Assembly: GCA_937930495.1 (NCBI GenBank)
Contig: CALGKL010000198.1
Location: 1-6,767 of the forward strand
Reading direction: 5' to 3'
DNA length: 6,767 bases
Source of the DNA: an uncultured Gloeocapsa sp.
Lineage (GTDB): Bacteria; Cyanobacteriota; Cyanobacteriia; Cyanobacteriales; Gloeocapsaceae
The position numbers were made by a program, and so were the translations under genes. Shown here piece after piece: positions 1-6,497 of the stretch (positions are counted from its first letter, which is position 1; each line of letters starts with the position of its first letter). Below the pieces are notes generated by a model that was not told the DNA's origin, did not search any database, and was given only the letters and a program-made list of their open reading frames with translations.

Positions 1-309
1 ACTAAAATAGCGTCCTTGACTATAAAAACAATCAAAATTACCAATTTCTAATAAATCTGCACCAGCTTGAGCGGATTGGGCTAATAATTCTGGTTCTACT
101 GCTGATACACAGATAGGTAAACTAGTGATTTGACGTACTCGTTGTACCAATACTGGAGATGCGGCAATATCAATATAGGTAGCGCCACCTTTTTGGGCTG
201 CTTTAGCGATCATTGCTACCCGTTGCTCATCAAAGTTATTCAAACCGCTAATAACTTTCAGAGCTTTTTTACTAGCGAAAGCTTGATTCAGTGGAGAAGA
301 TATCTTCAT
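1..309 (-). CDS. ycf23: Ycf23/DUF561 family protein, N-terminal part (cut by window edge)
   Basis: This is the first 103 codons of a gene whose 3' end lies beyond the left edge. It starts at ATG (307-309) and has no stop in the window. The protein opens MKISSPLNQAFASKKALKVI and continues with SGLNNFDEQRVAMIAKAAQ, GGATYIDIAASP (about 41-52), LPICVSAVEP and AGADLLEIGNFD (about 83-94). The alternating strand-helix pattern with glycine/aspartate ends suggests a TIM-barrel-like fold. These segments match the Ycf23 (DUF561) family, known from cyanobacteria and from red-algal and related plastid genomes; no reaction is firmly established. It lies 26 bp downstream of the hydrolase stop on the same strand, so it is probably the second gene of a transcript. 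No strong Shine-Dalgarno is visible before the ATG. The family call is from recognition of the protein; the TIM-barrel statement is inference. Confidence 0.85.
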   Translation of the reverse strand, partial: MKISSPLNQAFASKKALKVISGLNNFDEQRVAMIAKAAQKGGATYIDIAASPVLVQRVRQITSLPICVSAVEPELLAQSAQAGADLLEIGNFDCFYSQGRYFS

Positions 310-335
310 GTTTAACCGTTTAATTTGACTCAAGC

Positions 336-1028
336 CTAGATTATATCATGAGAGAAAATAGGACTAATCCAATTAGGGATAATTTCGGTGGAACCGTACC
401 AAGGTTGACCATGGTTTCCGGGTGCGTGTCTAACACCTTCTAGGGTTAAATTAGTAGCTCCTGGTAGGTGGGCTACTTGAATAGGGGTAATCCCATCTCC
501 CCAGGTATTCCCTTGACCACAGGTAAGGCGATAACTGTTATAAGCGAACCAATTCGATGTTCCCTTTTCCCCATAAACGGCTTTACCTGCTACACAGATA
601 TAACGTACTTGAGGATAAAAAGCTCCAGGGTAATTCTCCTCGACAAAAGCTAGATTTTGTCGCGTCCAACGTTCCTGACTAGAATGGGGAGTACCTAGGG
701 TAATCAAGGTATGAACGAACCGATGACCTTGCCAAATTTGCTGATCGTAACTTTTTTCACCTAAATAAATCCGCGCAATCCATCCTCCGGCGGAGTGACC
801 GATTAAATTAACTTGATTAGTCCCGTATTCGGTTAAAATGGCTCTAACGGTTTGGTCGATACTTTTGAGAATGGGAGTGACTGAGCGTCCAATGGTGGGT
901 AACCAATCTCTTTTACGGATAGGGACAACCCTGGTAGGTATTCCCAATTCATTGAGACTTTGTTGTAAAGGGTAATAATCCTGGCTTCGGGCTAGATACC
1001 CTGGTAAAATAAGAGTAGGTAATGGCAT
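336..1028 (-). CDS. alpha/beta-fold serine hydrolase (lipase/esterase-like)
   Basis: This is a complete 230-residue cytosolic-type alpha/beta hydrolase with no signal peptide or membrane segment. The N-terminus PTLILPGYLA (4-13) is the usual first strand and oxyanion loop. The nucleophile elbow is GHSAGG (77-82) with Ser79. LGTPHSS (111-117) is typical of PGAP1-like and triacylglycerol-lipase-like members. The probable acid is Asp178 in GDGITP (177-182) and the probable base is His201 in GVRHAP (198-203), so the triad looks intact. The substrate cannot be told; hydrolysis of a lipid or other ester is inferred from the family. The start is ATG at 1026-1028, which fits because the first beta-strand begins three residues later. 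That start codon overlaps the divergent cobI start. The gene probably leads a transcript with ycf23. Confidence 0.85.
   Translation of the reverse strand: MPLPTLILPGYLARSQDYYPLQQSLNELGIPTRVVPIRKRDWLPTIGRSVTPILKSIDQTVRAILTEYGTNQVNLIGHSAGGWIARIYLGEKSYDQQIWQGHRFVHTLITLGTPHSSQERWTRQNLAFVEENYPGAFYPQVRYICVAGKAVYGEKGTSNWFAYNSYRLTCGQGNTWGDGITPIQVAHLPGATNLTLEGVRHAPGNHGQPWYGSTEIIPNWISPIFSHDII
1002..1010 (+). promoter_or_regulatory. possible extended -10 promoter for cobI inside the hydrolase gene
   Basis: TGGTAAAAT fits the extended -10 pattern TGnTAnnnT and lies 11 bp before the cobI ATG. Initiation would be near 1016-1018, leaving a leader of only a few bases. No good -35 is visible. An upstream promoter further into the hydrolase gene is equally possible. 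Confidence 0.25.
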
Positions 1029-1765
1029 CTTTAGATAATCTTGGTATTTTATATGGTGTGAGTGTAGGCACAGGAGATCCTGAATTAATCACCCTCAAGG
1101 GGTTAAAAATTCTCCAAAACTCTCCTGTAGTAGCTTTTCCCGCGGGAGTTGGTAATAAACCCGGTATAGCTGCGCAAATCATCGCTGATTGGTTAAACCC
1201 TGCACAAAAAACTCTAGTTTTGAATTTTCCTTATGTCCAGGATTTGAGGGTTTTAACTCCAGCTTGGCGCCAAGCTGCAACATTGGTTTGGGAATATTTA
1301 GCCCAAAATCAGGATGTTGCTTTTGCTTGTGAGGGAGATGTGAGTTTTTACAGTACTTTTACTTATTTAGCACAAAATCTCCGGCAAATGTATCCCCAAG
1401 CTAAGGTTGAAGCTATACCCGGTGTAAGTTCTCCTCTGGCTGCTGCGGCTGCTTTGGGTATTCCTTTGACTCTCTGGAAGCAAAAACTAGTTATTTTACC
1501 TGCTCTTTATTCGGTAATTGAGTTAGAAAATGTGCTCCAATGGGCGGAAGTAGTGGTTTTAATGAAGGTTAGCTCTGTTTACTCTCAAGTTTGGCAAATT
1601 CTGGCTAAATATAACCTTTTAAATCGAGCAATGATCGTCGAAAGAGCGACCTTTCCTAATCAGATTATTTATCAAGATCTGAGCGATCGCCCTGATTTAC
1701 AACTTTCTTATTTTTCCCTGTTGATTGTGAAGCTAGATGATTCAGGTTTCCTAGAGACATCATAG
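1022..1765 (+). CDS. cobI: precorrin-2 C20-methyltransferase
   Basis: A 247-residue SAM-dependent tetrapyrrole methyltransferase (TP_methylase fold). It would methylate C20 of precorrin-2 or its cobalt form on the way to cobalamin in the cytoplasm. The N-terminal signature YGVSVGTGDPELITLKG is at 11-27, followed by a CEGDVSFYSTF segment (103-113) and PGVSSPLAAAA (133-143), all parts of the SAM/tetrapyrrole pocket in this family. YGVGxGxGDPELxTLK plus EGDxxFYST favours CobI/CbiL over the related CobA, CobJ and CobM enzymes. The length is normal. An in-frame TAG at 1016-1018 rules out an upstream start, and the SAM motif begins too early for a later one, so ATG 1022 is well supported. A purine-rich AAGAG (1011-1015) lies 6 bp before it. 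No other cob genes are in the window. The gene ends 10 bp from the convergent eRF1-like gene. Whether the anaerobic (CbiL) or aerobic (CobI) substrate form applies cannot be read from sequence. Confidence 0.92.
   Translation: MASLDNLGILYGVSVGTGDPELITLKGLKILQNSPVVAFPAGVGNKPGIAAQIIADWLNPAQKTLVLNFPYVQDLRVLTPAWRQAATLVWEYLAQNQDVAFACEGDVSFYSTFTYLAQNLRQMYPQAKVEAIPGVSSPLAAAAALGIPLTLWKQKLVILPALYSVIELENVLQWAEVVVLMKVSSVYSQVWQILAKYNLLNRAMIVERATFPNQIIYQDLSDRPDLQLSYFSLLIVKLDDSGFLETS
1046..1053 (-). promoter_or_regulatory. possible -10 element for the hydrolase inside cobI
   Basis: On the minus strand the sequence reads TATAAAAT, ending 17 bp before the hydrolase ATG. It is a reasonable -10 hexamer (TATAAA or TAAAAT) that would start RNA near 1039-1041. 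The -35 region has no clear TTGACA match. It is proposed mainly because the overlapping starts leave no intergenic DNA for a promoter. Confidence 0.25.
1683..1690. repeat. HIP1 octamer
   Basis: GCGATCGC inside cobI. It is a palindromic octamer highly over-represented in many cyanobacterial genomes and supports that assignment. Confidence 0.9.
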
Positions 1766-1775
1766 CTTTAGATGG

Positions 1776-2855
1776 CTAACTTCCAAAATAGTATAACTCT
1801 GCACCAATACCACCAAATTGTTTGAGTTTATCTGCTCCCTCACCATAGACAAATTCTACCTCAGCTCCTGAGAGAACAACGTCAACGATTAAAGAGTCAA
1901 ATTCTGCGGTATCCACGGGGTAGGGAAGTACGAGGGTTTTTACTTTACCCTGTTGCAGGGCTATTTCTACCCCTTGTTTTTCGATTACTGCAGGACCATT
2001 TTTATTATACTGATAGAGAAGATTTTCCACGACAGCGACGTCGTGGTCTTGTTCGTAAGCATAGGCTATAGGCTTGACGATCTCAGCTATATCTCGCTCA
2101 GGTAATTTGAAATCCATCGGTTCAATAGCTACGACTAGGTCTCTGACGTTAGGATGTAGGGCGCTTCTGATTTGGGCTGCTTGTTGGTGATTTCCCCCAA
2201 AAACGATTCGTTCTGCTTCTAAACTCTCGAGAAAATATTGATTGATTTCACTGGCCATTTCTTTGATAAAACGCTGTTCATATTCTTGGTCACGGCGATC
2301 GAAAGCGAGGGTTTTGGATTTACGTCCAAAACGCCGAGCTAATTCGTGTTCTGTAGATAACTGTATTTCATTAGTAGCTCTCGTGAGGAATACTTCCACG
2401 ATTCTGACTTCTGAACCTGAAAAGAGAATTGCTAGATATTTTTTGTATTGATCCAAGGCAAATAACAGGTGTTTAATTTGGGGTAAGCCATAATAAACAC
2501 GAGTTTTCATCGGGACTGGTAGATCGATGGCTACTAAATCCTTAAAGTCGGTAAATAAAGCAACGGATCGCCCGGTGGGTTTTTGATTTTGTAAGCGATC
2601 CATAATCATTTGCTCGGTGTTAGAGATAATTTTTTGAGCACTTAAACGCTTCATTTCTTGGGGATCTAATTCTTCCGACTCAAATCGCTTGAGTTCGTTT
2701 TTGAGTTCGATTTGCCAAGCGGGATTAACTCTTTGATTTTCAGGATTGGTGGAATCTATATCTACATAGACTGTTAAAATCGGGTTATTTTGATAATCGC
2801 GTGTACTGACAAAATCACGAAACAAGTTGAGAATATCGTTGATATCTGTAGTCAT
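1776..2855 (-). CDS. eRF1-like (baeRF-type) protein without GGQ motif
   Basis: A complete 359-residue soluble protein resembling archaeo-eukaryotic release factor 1. Residues 1-160 form a variable N-terminal part with strands such as ILTVYVDID (26-34) and SVALFTDF (97-104). Residues about 175-250 resemble eRF1 domain 2: the stretch TLAFDRRDQEYEQRFIKEMA is laid out like the helix after the eRF1 GGQ loop, but the loop itself reads RFGRKSK (175-181). The C-terminal part is an eRF1 domain-3/L7Ae-like fold: GKVKTLVLP (303-311), SGAEVEFVYGEG (329-340) and GGIGAELYYF (348-357), the last close to the GIGAxLRY ending of eRF1 and Pelota. It belongs with the bacterial baeRF group, some members of which act in ribosome rescue; its own role is unknown. 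Loss of GGQ argues against peptide release by the standard mechanism. A ribosome- or tRNA-related role is inference. It is convergent with cobI and downstream of leuS, with its own candidate promoter and no visible Shine-Dalgarno. Confidence 0.75.
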   Translation of the reverse strand: MTTDINDILNLFRDFVSTRDYQNNPILTVYVDIDSTNPENQRVNPAWQIELKNELKRFESEELDPQEMKRLSAQKIISNTEQMIMDRLQNQKPTGRSVALFTDFKDLVAIDLPVPMKTRVYYGLPQIKHLLFALDQYKKYLAILFSGSEVRIVEVFLTRATNEIQLSTEHELARRFGRKSKTLAFDRRDQEYEQRFIKEMASEINQYFLESLEAERIVFGGNHQQAAQIRSALHPNVRDLVVAIEPMDFKLPERDIAEIVKPIAYAYEQDHDVAVVENLLYQYNKNGPAVIEKQGVEIALQQGKVKTLVLPYPVDTAEFDSLIVDVVLSGAEVEFVYGEGADKLKQFGGIGAELYYFGS

Positions 2856-2866
2856 TTTAGTTTTTT

Positions 2867-2917
2867 AAGCACAATGATTTAAATTTTACCTCTAACTGTG
2901 CTTCCGTTTTAGGTAAA
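2867..2917 (-). promoter_or_regulatory. two interleaved inverted repeats, possible pseudoknot in the leader of the eRF1-like gene
   Basis: On the minus strand, TTTACCT (2917-2911) can pair with AGGTAAA (2891-2885), and AAGCACA (2903-2897) can pair with TGTGCTT (2873-2867). Both stems are 7 bp and perfect. Their order is A, B, A', B', which is the topology of an H-type pseudoknot, with connecting loops of 7, 5 and 11 nt. The last arm ends 11 nt before the ATG, where a ribosome-binding site would be. The structure is predicted by eye only. A single 7-bp repeat can arise by chance in 170 bp, so confidence is limited. Confidence 0.35.
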
Positions 2918-2925
2918 TCTTGAGA

Positions 2926-2955
2926 GTTATATTACAACGACGACAGGTATGTCAG
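2926..2955 (-). promoter_or_regulatory. candidate sigma70-type promoter for the eRF1-like gene
   Basis: On the minus strand, CTGACA (2955-2950; five of six bases of TTGACA) is followed after 18 bp by TATAAC (2931-2926; five of six bases of TATAAT). Transcription would start near 2919, directly before the two interleaved inverted repeats and about 64 nt before the ATG. This would uncouple the gene from leuS. The call rests on consensus matching only. Confidence 0.4.
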
Positions 2956-3003
2956 GATGGGTTTTTCCTCAACTACGGCCTTGGACACAAAAAACCTCCC
3001 TGA
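2952..3003. repeat. imperfect long inverted repeat downstream of leuS
   Basis: TCAGG (2952-2956) pairs with CCTGA (2999-3003), and GGGTTTTT (2959-2966) pairs with AAAAACCT (2990-2997, one G-U). A bulge of two bases against one separates the stems, and the loop is 23 nt. It begins 22 bp after the leuS stop on the minus strand, so it could mark or protect the leuS mRNA 3' end. No U-tract follows the hairpin on the minus strand, so it is not a textbook intrinsic terminator. Confidence 0.4.
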
Positions 3004-3025
3004 CTCAGAAATATTAAATATTTTT

Positions 3026-5581
3026 TTAGACTACGAAGTTAACCAACTTATCAGGTACGACAATGACTTTTTTAACTTCTTTCCCTTGGAGATAACGTTG
3101 AGCTATTTCTGATTGACGAGCGTAGGTTTCCAAGGTAGAGCGATCGCTTTGAGCGGGGACTTGAATTGTACCTCTGGTTTTACCGCTAATCTGAATTACT
3201 AGGGTTATTTCATCTACTGCTAGGGCTTCGGGATTTAATTGAGGCCAACTTTGTTGATGAACTGAATCAGAATAACGGAGTTGATGCCATAATTCATCGG
3301 CTAAATGGGGTGCAAAGGGGGCGATTAATTTGAGTAAGGTTTCGAGGCCTTCGCGATAGACAGGAGAATTAACACAGGGAGAATCGCCTAAAGCGTTACT
3401 TAGCTTCATCAACTCTGACACTGCTGTATTAAATTGATATTCTCCTTCTAAATCTTCCGATACTGCTTGAATTGCGGTGTGGATGGCGCGTTTTAATTCT
3501 TTTTCCTCTTTACTCAACTCAGAAATAGGTTTAACTTGAGTAGAACAATTTTCAACGTCAAATTCGGTTACCAGACGCCATACCCTATTTAAGAAGCGAT
3601 ATTGTCCCTCCACATCGGCGTCATCCCATTCTAGATCTTTTTCTGGTGGTGCTTTAAAGAGAATAAACATTCTGGCGGTATCGGCGCCGTATTTGCCGAT
3701 AACCTCTTGGGGATCAACGCCATTGTATTTGGACTTGGACATTTTTTCATAAAATACCTCTAGGGGCTCTCCCGTTTGGGGATCTACCGGATGATTGGGG
3801 TTAACTTCCCTAGGGGGTATGTATTTACCCGTGAGGGGGTTTTTATAGGTCATTCCCTGTACCATTCCCTGGGTTAAGAGACGTTGAAAAGGTTCAGCAC
3901 AATTGAGTAAACCGCGATCGCGCAGTACTTTGGTAAAGAAACGAGAATAGAGTAGGTGTAGGATTGCGTGTTCTATGCCACCTACATACTGATCTACTGG
4001 CATCCAGTCGTTAACTTGAGATTGACTAAATGCCTCTTCCGAGTTATTGGCGTCGGTGTAACGGAGAAAATACCAGGAAGAATCAATAAAAGTATCCATG
4101 GTATCGGTTTCTCGGCGCGCGGGTTGACCACAATTAGGACAGGGGACATTCACCCAATCGGCTAATTTAGCTAAAGGGGAAGGACCGCGTCCGCTAAATT
4201 CCACGTTCTCTGGTAGTTTTACGGGTAAATCTTCTACGGGTACTGCTACAGGACCACAGTCTGGACAATGGATGATGGGTATGGGCGCTCCCCAATAGCG
4301 TTGACGAGAAATTAACCAGTCTCGGAGACGATATTGTATTCTCGCTTTACCAAATCCTTGGGTCTCGGCATATTCTGTAATCGCTGTTTTGGCTTCAATA
4401 GAGGGAATCCCGTTAAATTGTCCTGAATTGATTAATATACCTGGTTCTGTATAAGCTTGCTCAAGTTTTGCTTCTGTTTCTCCCTCTGGGACAATTACTA
4501 CTTTAATGGGTAAGTTTTGTTCTTGGGCAAATTTAAAGTCGCGGACATCGTGAGCGGGTACACCCATTACCGCTCCTGTACCATATTCGTAGAGGACATA
4601 ATCAGCGATTAAGATGGGTATCTCTTCTCCGTTAAAGGGGTTGAGGGCGATCGCTCCGGTGAAGACTCCTTGTTTGGGTTTATCTTCTGCTGTTCTTTCT
4701 AATTCGCTTTGATTTTTAACCTTTGCTATAAACGCGGTTACTGCTTCCCTTTGCTCGGGAGTAGTCAGTTCTAAAGTCAAAGGGTGTTCTGGTGCTAAAA
4801 CCAGGTAACTGACACCATATACCGTATCAGGTCTAGTGGTGAATACTCCTATTTTGGCTTCTTGATTGACTACGGGAAATTCTAGATAAGCGCCTACTGA
4901 TTTACCAATCCAGTTGGCTTGCATTAATTTTACCCTTTCGGGCCAACCTGTTAGTTGTTCTAAATCCTGGAGTAATTCTTCGGCGTAGGCGGTAATTTTT
5001 AAAAACCATTGTTTGAGGAGTTTTCTCTCTACCATAGCTCCAGAACGCCAGGATCTCCCTTCGTTATCTACCTGTTCATTGGCTAATACGGTTTGGTCAA
5101 TGGGGTCCCAGTTTACCGCCGCTTCTTTTTGGTAAGCTAAACCCATCTCAAAAAATTGTAAAAATAGCCATTGAGTCCACCGATAGTATTCAGGACGACA
5201 GGTGGTTACTTCTTTACTCCAATCGATGGATAAGCCCAATTGTTGTAGTTGTTTGCGCATTTGGGAGATATTCTGTTCCGTCCACTTAGCAGGTGGTATC
5301 CCACGTTCAATAGCGGCATTTTCTGCGGGTAATCCGAAAGCATCCCAACCCATGGGGTGGAGGACTCGATAACCTTGCATTCTTTTGACCCTTGCTATTA
5401 CGTCTGTAATAACATAGTTGCGCACGTGTCCCATATGTAGATTACCCGAAGGATAGGGAAACATGGAGAGGGCGTAAAATTTGGCTTTGGTTGAATCTGG
5501 GTCTGTTTGGTGTAAACCTAGTTCTGTCCAACTCTGTTGCCATTTTGATTCTATTGCTGCTGGGTTGTATCGGGACTGCAC
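3026..5581 (-). CDS. leuS: leucyl-tRNA synthetase
   Basis: A complete 851-residue class Ia synthetase that charges tRNA-Leu with leucine in the cytoplasm; the length is normal for bacterial LeuRS. The HIGH signature is HMGH (49-52) within [12 protein letters not shown]. The CP1 editing domain follows at about 225-420, with the threonine-rich TTRPDT (248-253) and [15 protein letters not shown] (334-348), which carries the conserved editing aspartate. Two CPxCG pairs (439-443, 481-485) suggest an intact zinc module. KMSKS is at 613-617, preceded by a leucine-specific insertion (about 575-610). The C-terminal domain has [10 protein letters not shown] (795-804). All catalytic and editing motifs look intact. 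The start is GTG (5579-5581), preceded by AAGGAG (5593-5588) with a 6-bp spacer; the next residues [10 protein letters not shown] match the usual LeuRS N-terminus. The gene follows a solute-binding protein gene by 18 bp. Confidence 0.98.
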   Translation of the reverse strand: MQSRYNPAAIESKWQQSWTELGLHQTDPDSTKAKFYALSMFPYPSGNLHMGHVRNYVITDVIARVKRMQGYRVLHPMGWDAFGLPAENAAIERGIPPAKWTEQNISQMRKQLQQLGLSIDWSKEVTTCRPEYYRWTQWLFLQFFEMGLAYQKEAAVNWDPIDQTVLANEQVDNEGRSWRSGAMVERKLLKQWFLKITAYAEELLQDLEQLTGWPERVKLMQANWIGKSVGAYLEFPVVNQEAKIGVFTTRPDTVYGVSYLVLAPEHPLTLELTTPEQREAVTAFIAKVKNQSELERTAEDKPKQGVFTGAIALNPFNGEEIPILIADYVLYEYGTGAVMGVPAHDVRDFKFAQEQNLPIKVVIVPEGETEAKLEQAYTEPGILINSGQFNGIPSIEAKTAITEYAETQGFGKARIQYRLRDWLISRQRYWGAPIPIIHCPDCGPVAVPVEDLPVKLPENVEFSGRGPSPLAKLADWVNVPCPNCGQPARRETDTMDTFIDSSWYFLRYTDANNSEEAFSQSQVNDWMPVDQYVGGIEHAILHLLYSRFFTKVLRDRGLLNCAEPFQRLLTQGMVQGMTYKNPLTGKYIPPREVNPNHPVDPQTGEPLEVFYEKMSKSKYNGVDPQEVIGKYGADTARMFILFKAPPEKDLEWDDADVEGQYRFLNRVWRLVTEFDVENCSTQVKPISELSKEEKELKRAIHTAIQAVSEDLEGEYQFNTAVSELMKLSNALGDSPCVNSPVYREGLETLLKLIAPFAPHLADELWHQLRYSDSVHQQSWPQLNPEALAVDEITLVIQISGKTRGTIQVPAQSDRSTLETYARQSEIAQRYLQGKEVKKVIVVPDKLVNFVV
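3140..3147. repeat. HIP1 octamer
   Basis: GCGATCGC inside the 3' part of leuS; second of four copies in the window. Confidence 0.9.
3914..3921. repeat. HIP1 octamer
   Basis: GCGATCGC inside leuS, within a longer CGCGATCGCG palindrome. Confidence 0.9.
4647..4654. repeat. HIP1 octamer
   Basis: GCGATCGC inside the editing-domain part of leuS. Confidence 0.9.
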
Positions 5582-5587
5582 AGATAT

Positions 5588-5593
5588 CTCCTT
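5588..5593 (-). promoter_or_regulatory. Shine-Dalgarno of leuS
   Basis: AAGGAG on the minus strand lies 6 bp before the GTG start of leuS, in the 18-bp gap after the binding-protein stop. It is the strongest ribosome-binding site in the window and fixes the GTG start; no ATG lies in a suitable place. Confidence 0.8.
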
Positions 5594-5599
5594 ATTTCT

Positions 5600-6439
5600 T
5601 TACATATTACACTCGGCGAGGGTTTTGTCTATATAAGGGGTTAATTCCTTAAACCACATATCCCAAATTTCTGCTCCTTTACCATTTTTAGCGATAAATT
5701 CGTTCACCGTTTCCCTCCAGTTTTCGTTGTCCTGGTCACCGGGAAGAATCATACCATAAGCCGCACAAAAGGGGCGATTGTTGACTAGGGGTGTGGCTAC
5801 GACAAAGTCATTGGGATTAACCTGCATAATGGTAGCGCTACCTATTAATAAAATACCATCGCTAGCAAAGCCGGTGATTTTTCCTGCTTGTACTGCTTCT
5901 ATTCCTTCTATTCTAGTGGTAAAAGTATCGTTGATTTGGGATTCGGGATAAACCCGCGCCATTTCTTGGGCGTTGGTTGTTCCGGCGATCGTTCCAATGG
6001 TAGCTGTTTTCATGTCTTCTTCGGTGATCCCCGCTTGAGCAAAAATTTGGGTAGCGGTGACAAAAAAGGGTAAGGAAAATTTAATCTGCTTTTCTGTCTC
6101 TCTTTCTGGTGTAATTGTGTTTGGTCCACATTCTAGGTGTACTTTTCCTTCGGTGACTAGTTCCCACCTATTTTGAGTTGTGGAGGTGACAAATTCTGCT
6201 GTTACTGGTTTACCAAGTTTTTCGCTTAAAGAAACGGCTAGAGCTTCCCCAAAGTCTCGACAATATCCTTCTGGAGGATTACCAAAACCAAATAGGGGTG
6301 AATCGTCTCTGATTCCTATTTTCAAAATACCTGTTTCTTGAATCTCTGTTTCTACGGGAGTAGCGATACTGCTATTAGCCCAGCTTAATCCTAATGATAT
6401 ACCACTAGTTAAAACTAGCAGTTGTACGATTTTCTTCAT
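5600..6439 (-). CDS. periplasmic amino-acid-type solute-binding protein (family 3)
   Basis: A complete 279-residue protein with a Sec-type signal peptide: MKK, a hydrophobic core (about 5-20) and a likely cleavage near SSIA (23-26). No lipobox cysteine is present, so it should be free in the periplasm. The mature part is an SBP_bac_3 domain: TGILKIGIRDDSPLFGF (36-52), EGYCRDFGEALA (57-68), GPNTITPERETEKQIKFSLP (105-124), IGTIAGTTNA (148-157) and FASDGILLIG (191-200). Arg44, Arg113 and Asp194 are in the usual ligand-contact regions. The family usually feeds polar amino acids to ABC permeases, but no permease or ATPase gene is beside it. Four cysteines (60, 104, 225, 277) could make two disulfides. 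It lies 18 bp upstream of leuS on the same strand, so co-transcription is likely. The ligand is not determinable from the sequence. Confidence 0.88.
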   Translation of the reverse strand: MKKIVQLLVLTSGISLGLSWANSSIATPVETEIQETGILKIGIRDDSPLFGFGNPPEGYCRDFGEALAVSLSEKLGKPVTAEFVTSTTQNRWELVTEGKVHLECGPNTITPERETEKQIKFSLPFFVTATQIFAQAGITEEDMKTATIGTIAGTTNAQEMARVYPESQINDTFTTRIEGIEAVQAGKITGFASDGILLIGSATIMQVNPNDFVVATPLVNNRPFCAAYGMILPGDQDNENWRETVNEFIAKNGKGAEIWDMWFKELTPYIDKTLAECNM

Positions 6440-6464
6440 AAATAATCTGTTATTTGAATGGTCA

Positions 6465-6484
6465 AGATAGTTATAATACTATCT
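6465..6484. promoter_or_regulatory. operator-like dyad enclosing a perfect -10 box in the divergent promoter region
   Basis: AGATAGT (6465-6471) and ACTATCT (6478-6484) are perfect inverted repeats separated by six bases, and those six bases are TATAAT. A regulator binding this dyad would cover the -10 element. Read on the minus strand, TATTAT (6478-6473) also matches the -10 consensus in five of six positions, so the site could serve both the cyclotransferase gene (RNA start near 6484) and the binding-protein gene (near 6466). No clear -35 is visible for either direction. The binding factor is unknown. Confidence 0.5.
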
Positions 6485-6497
6485 CAAGGTTCTCTAT

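Noticed and set aside
130..315. 61-codon plus-strand frame opposite ycf23
   Set aside because: It is antisense to a conserved protein-coding region and has no family features.
949..1182. 77-codon minus-strand frame across the hydrolase/cobI junction
   Set aside because: It overlaps two well-supported genes in other frames and its protein has no recognisable motif.
1763..1778. TAGC-N8-GCTA hairpin joining the stop codons of cobI and the eRF1-like gene
   Set aside because: A 4-bp stem without a U-tract is too weak to call a bidirectional terminator.
3009..3027. Palindrome AAATATT-A-AATATTT running into a T-tract, like a plus-strand terminator
   Set aside because: The stem is only A-T pairs with a one-base centre, and no plus-strand gene lies upstream; cobI ended more than 1.2 kb earlier. 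It has no T-tract in the direction of leuS transcription.
3968..4165. 65-codon plus-strand frame inside leuS
   Set aside because: It is antisense to conserved LeuRS sequence, and its product looks like random translation.
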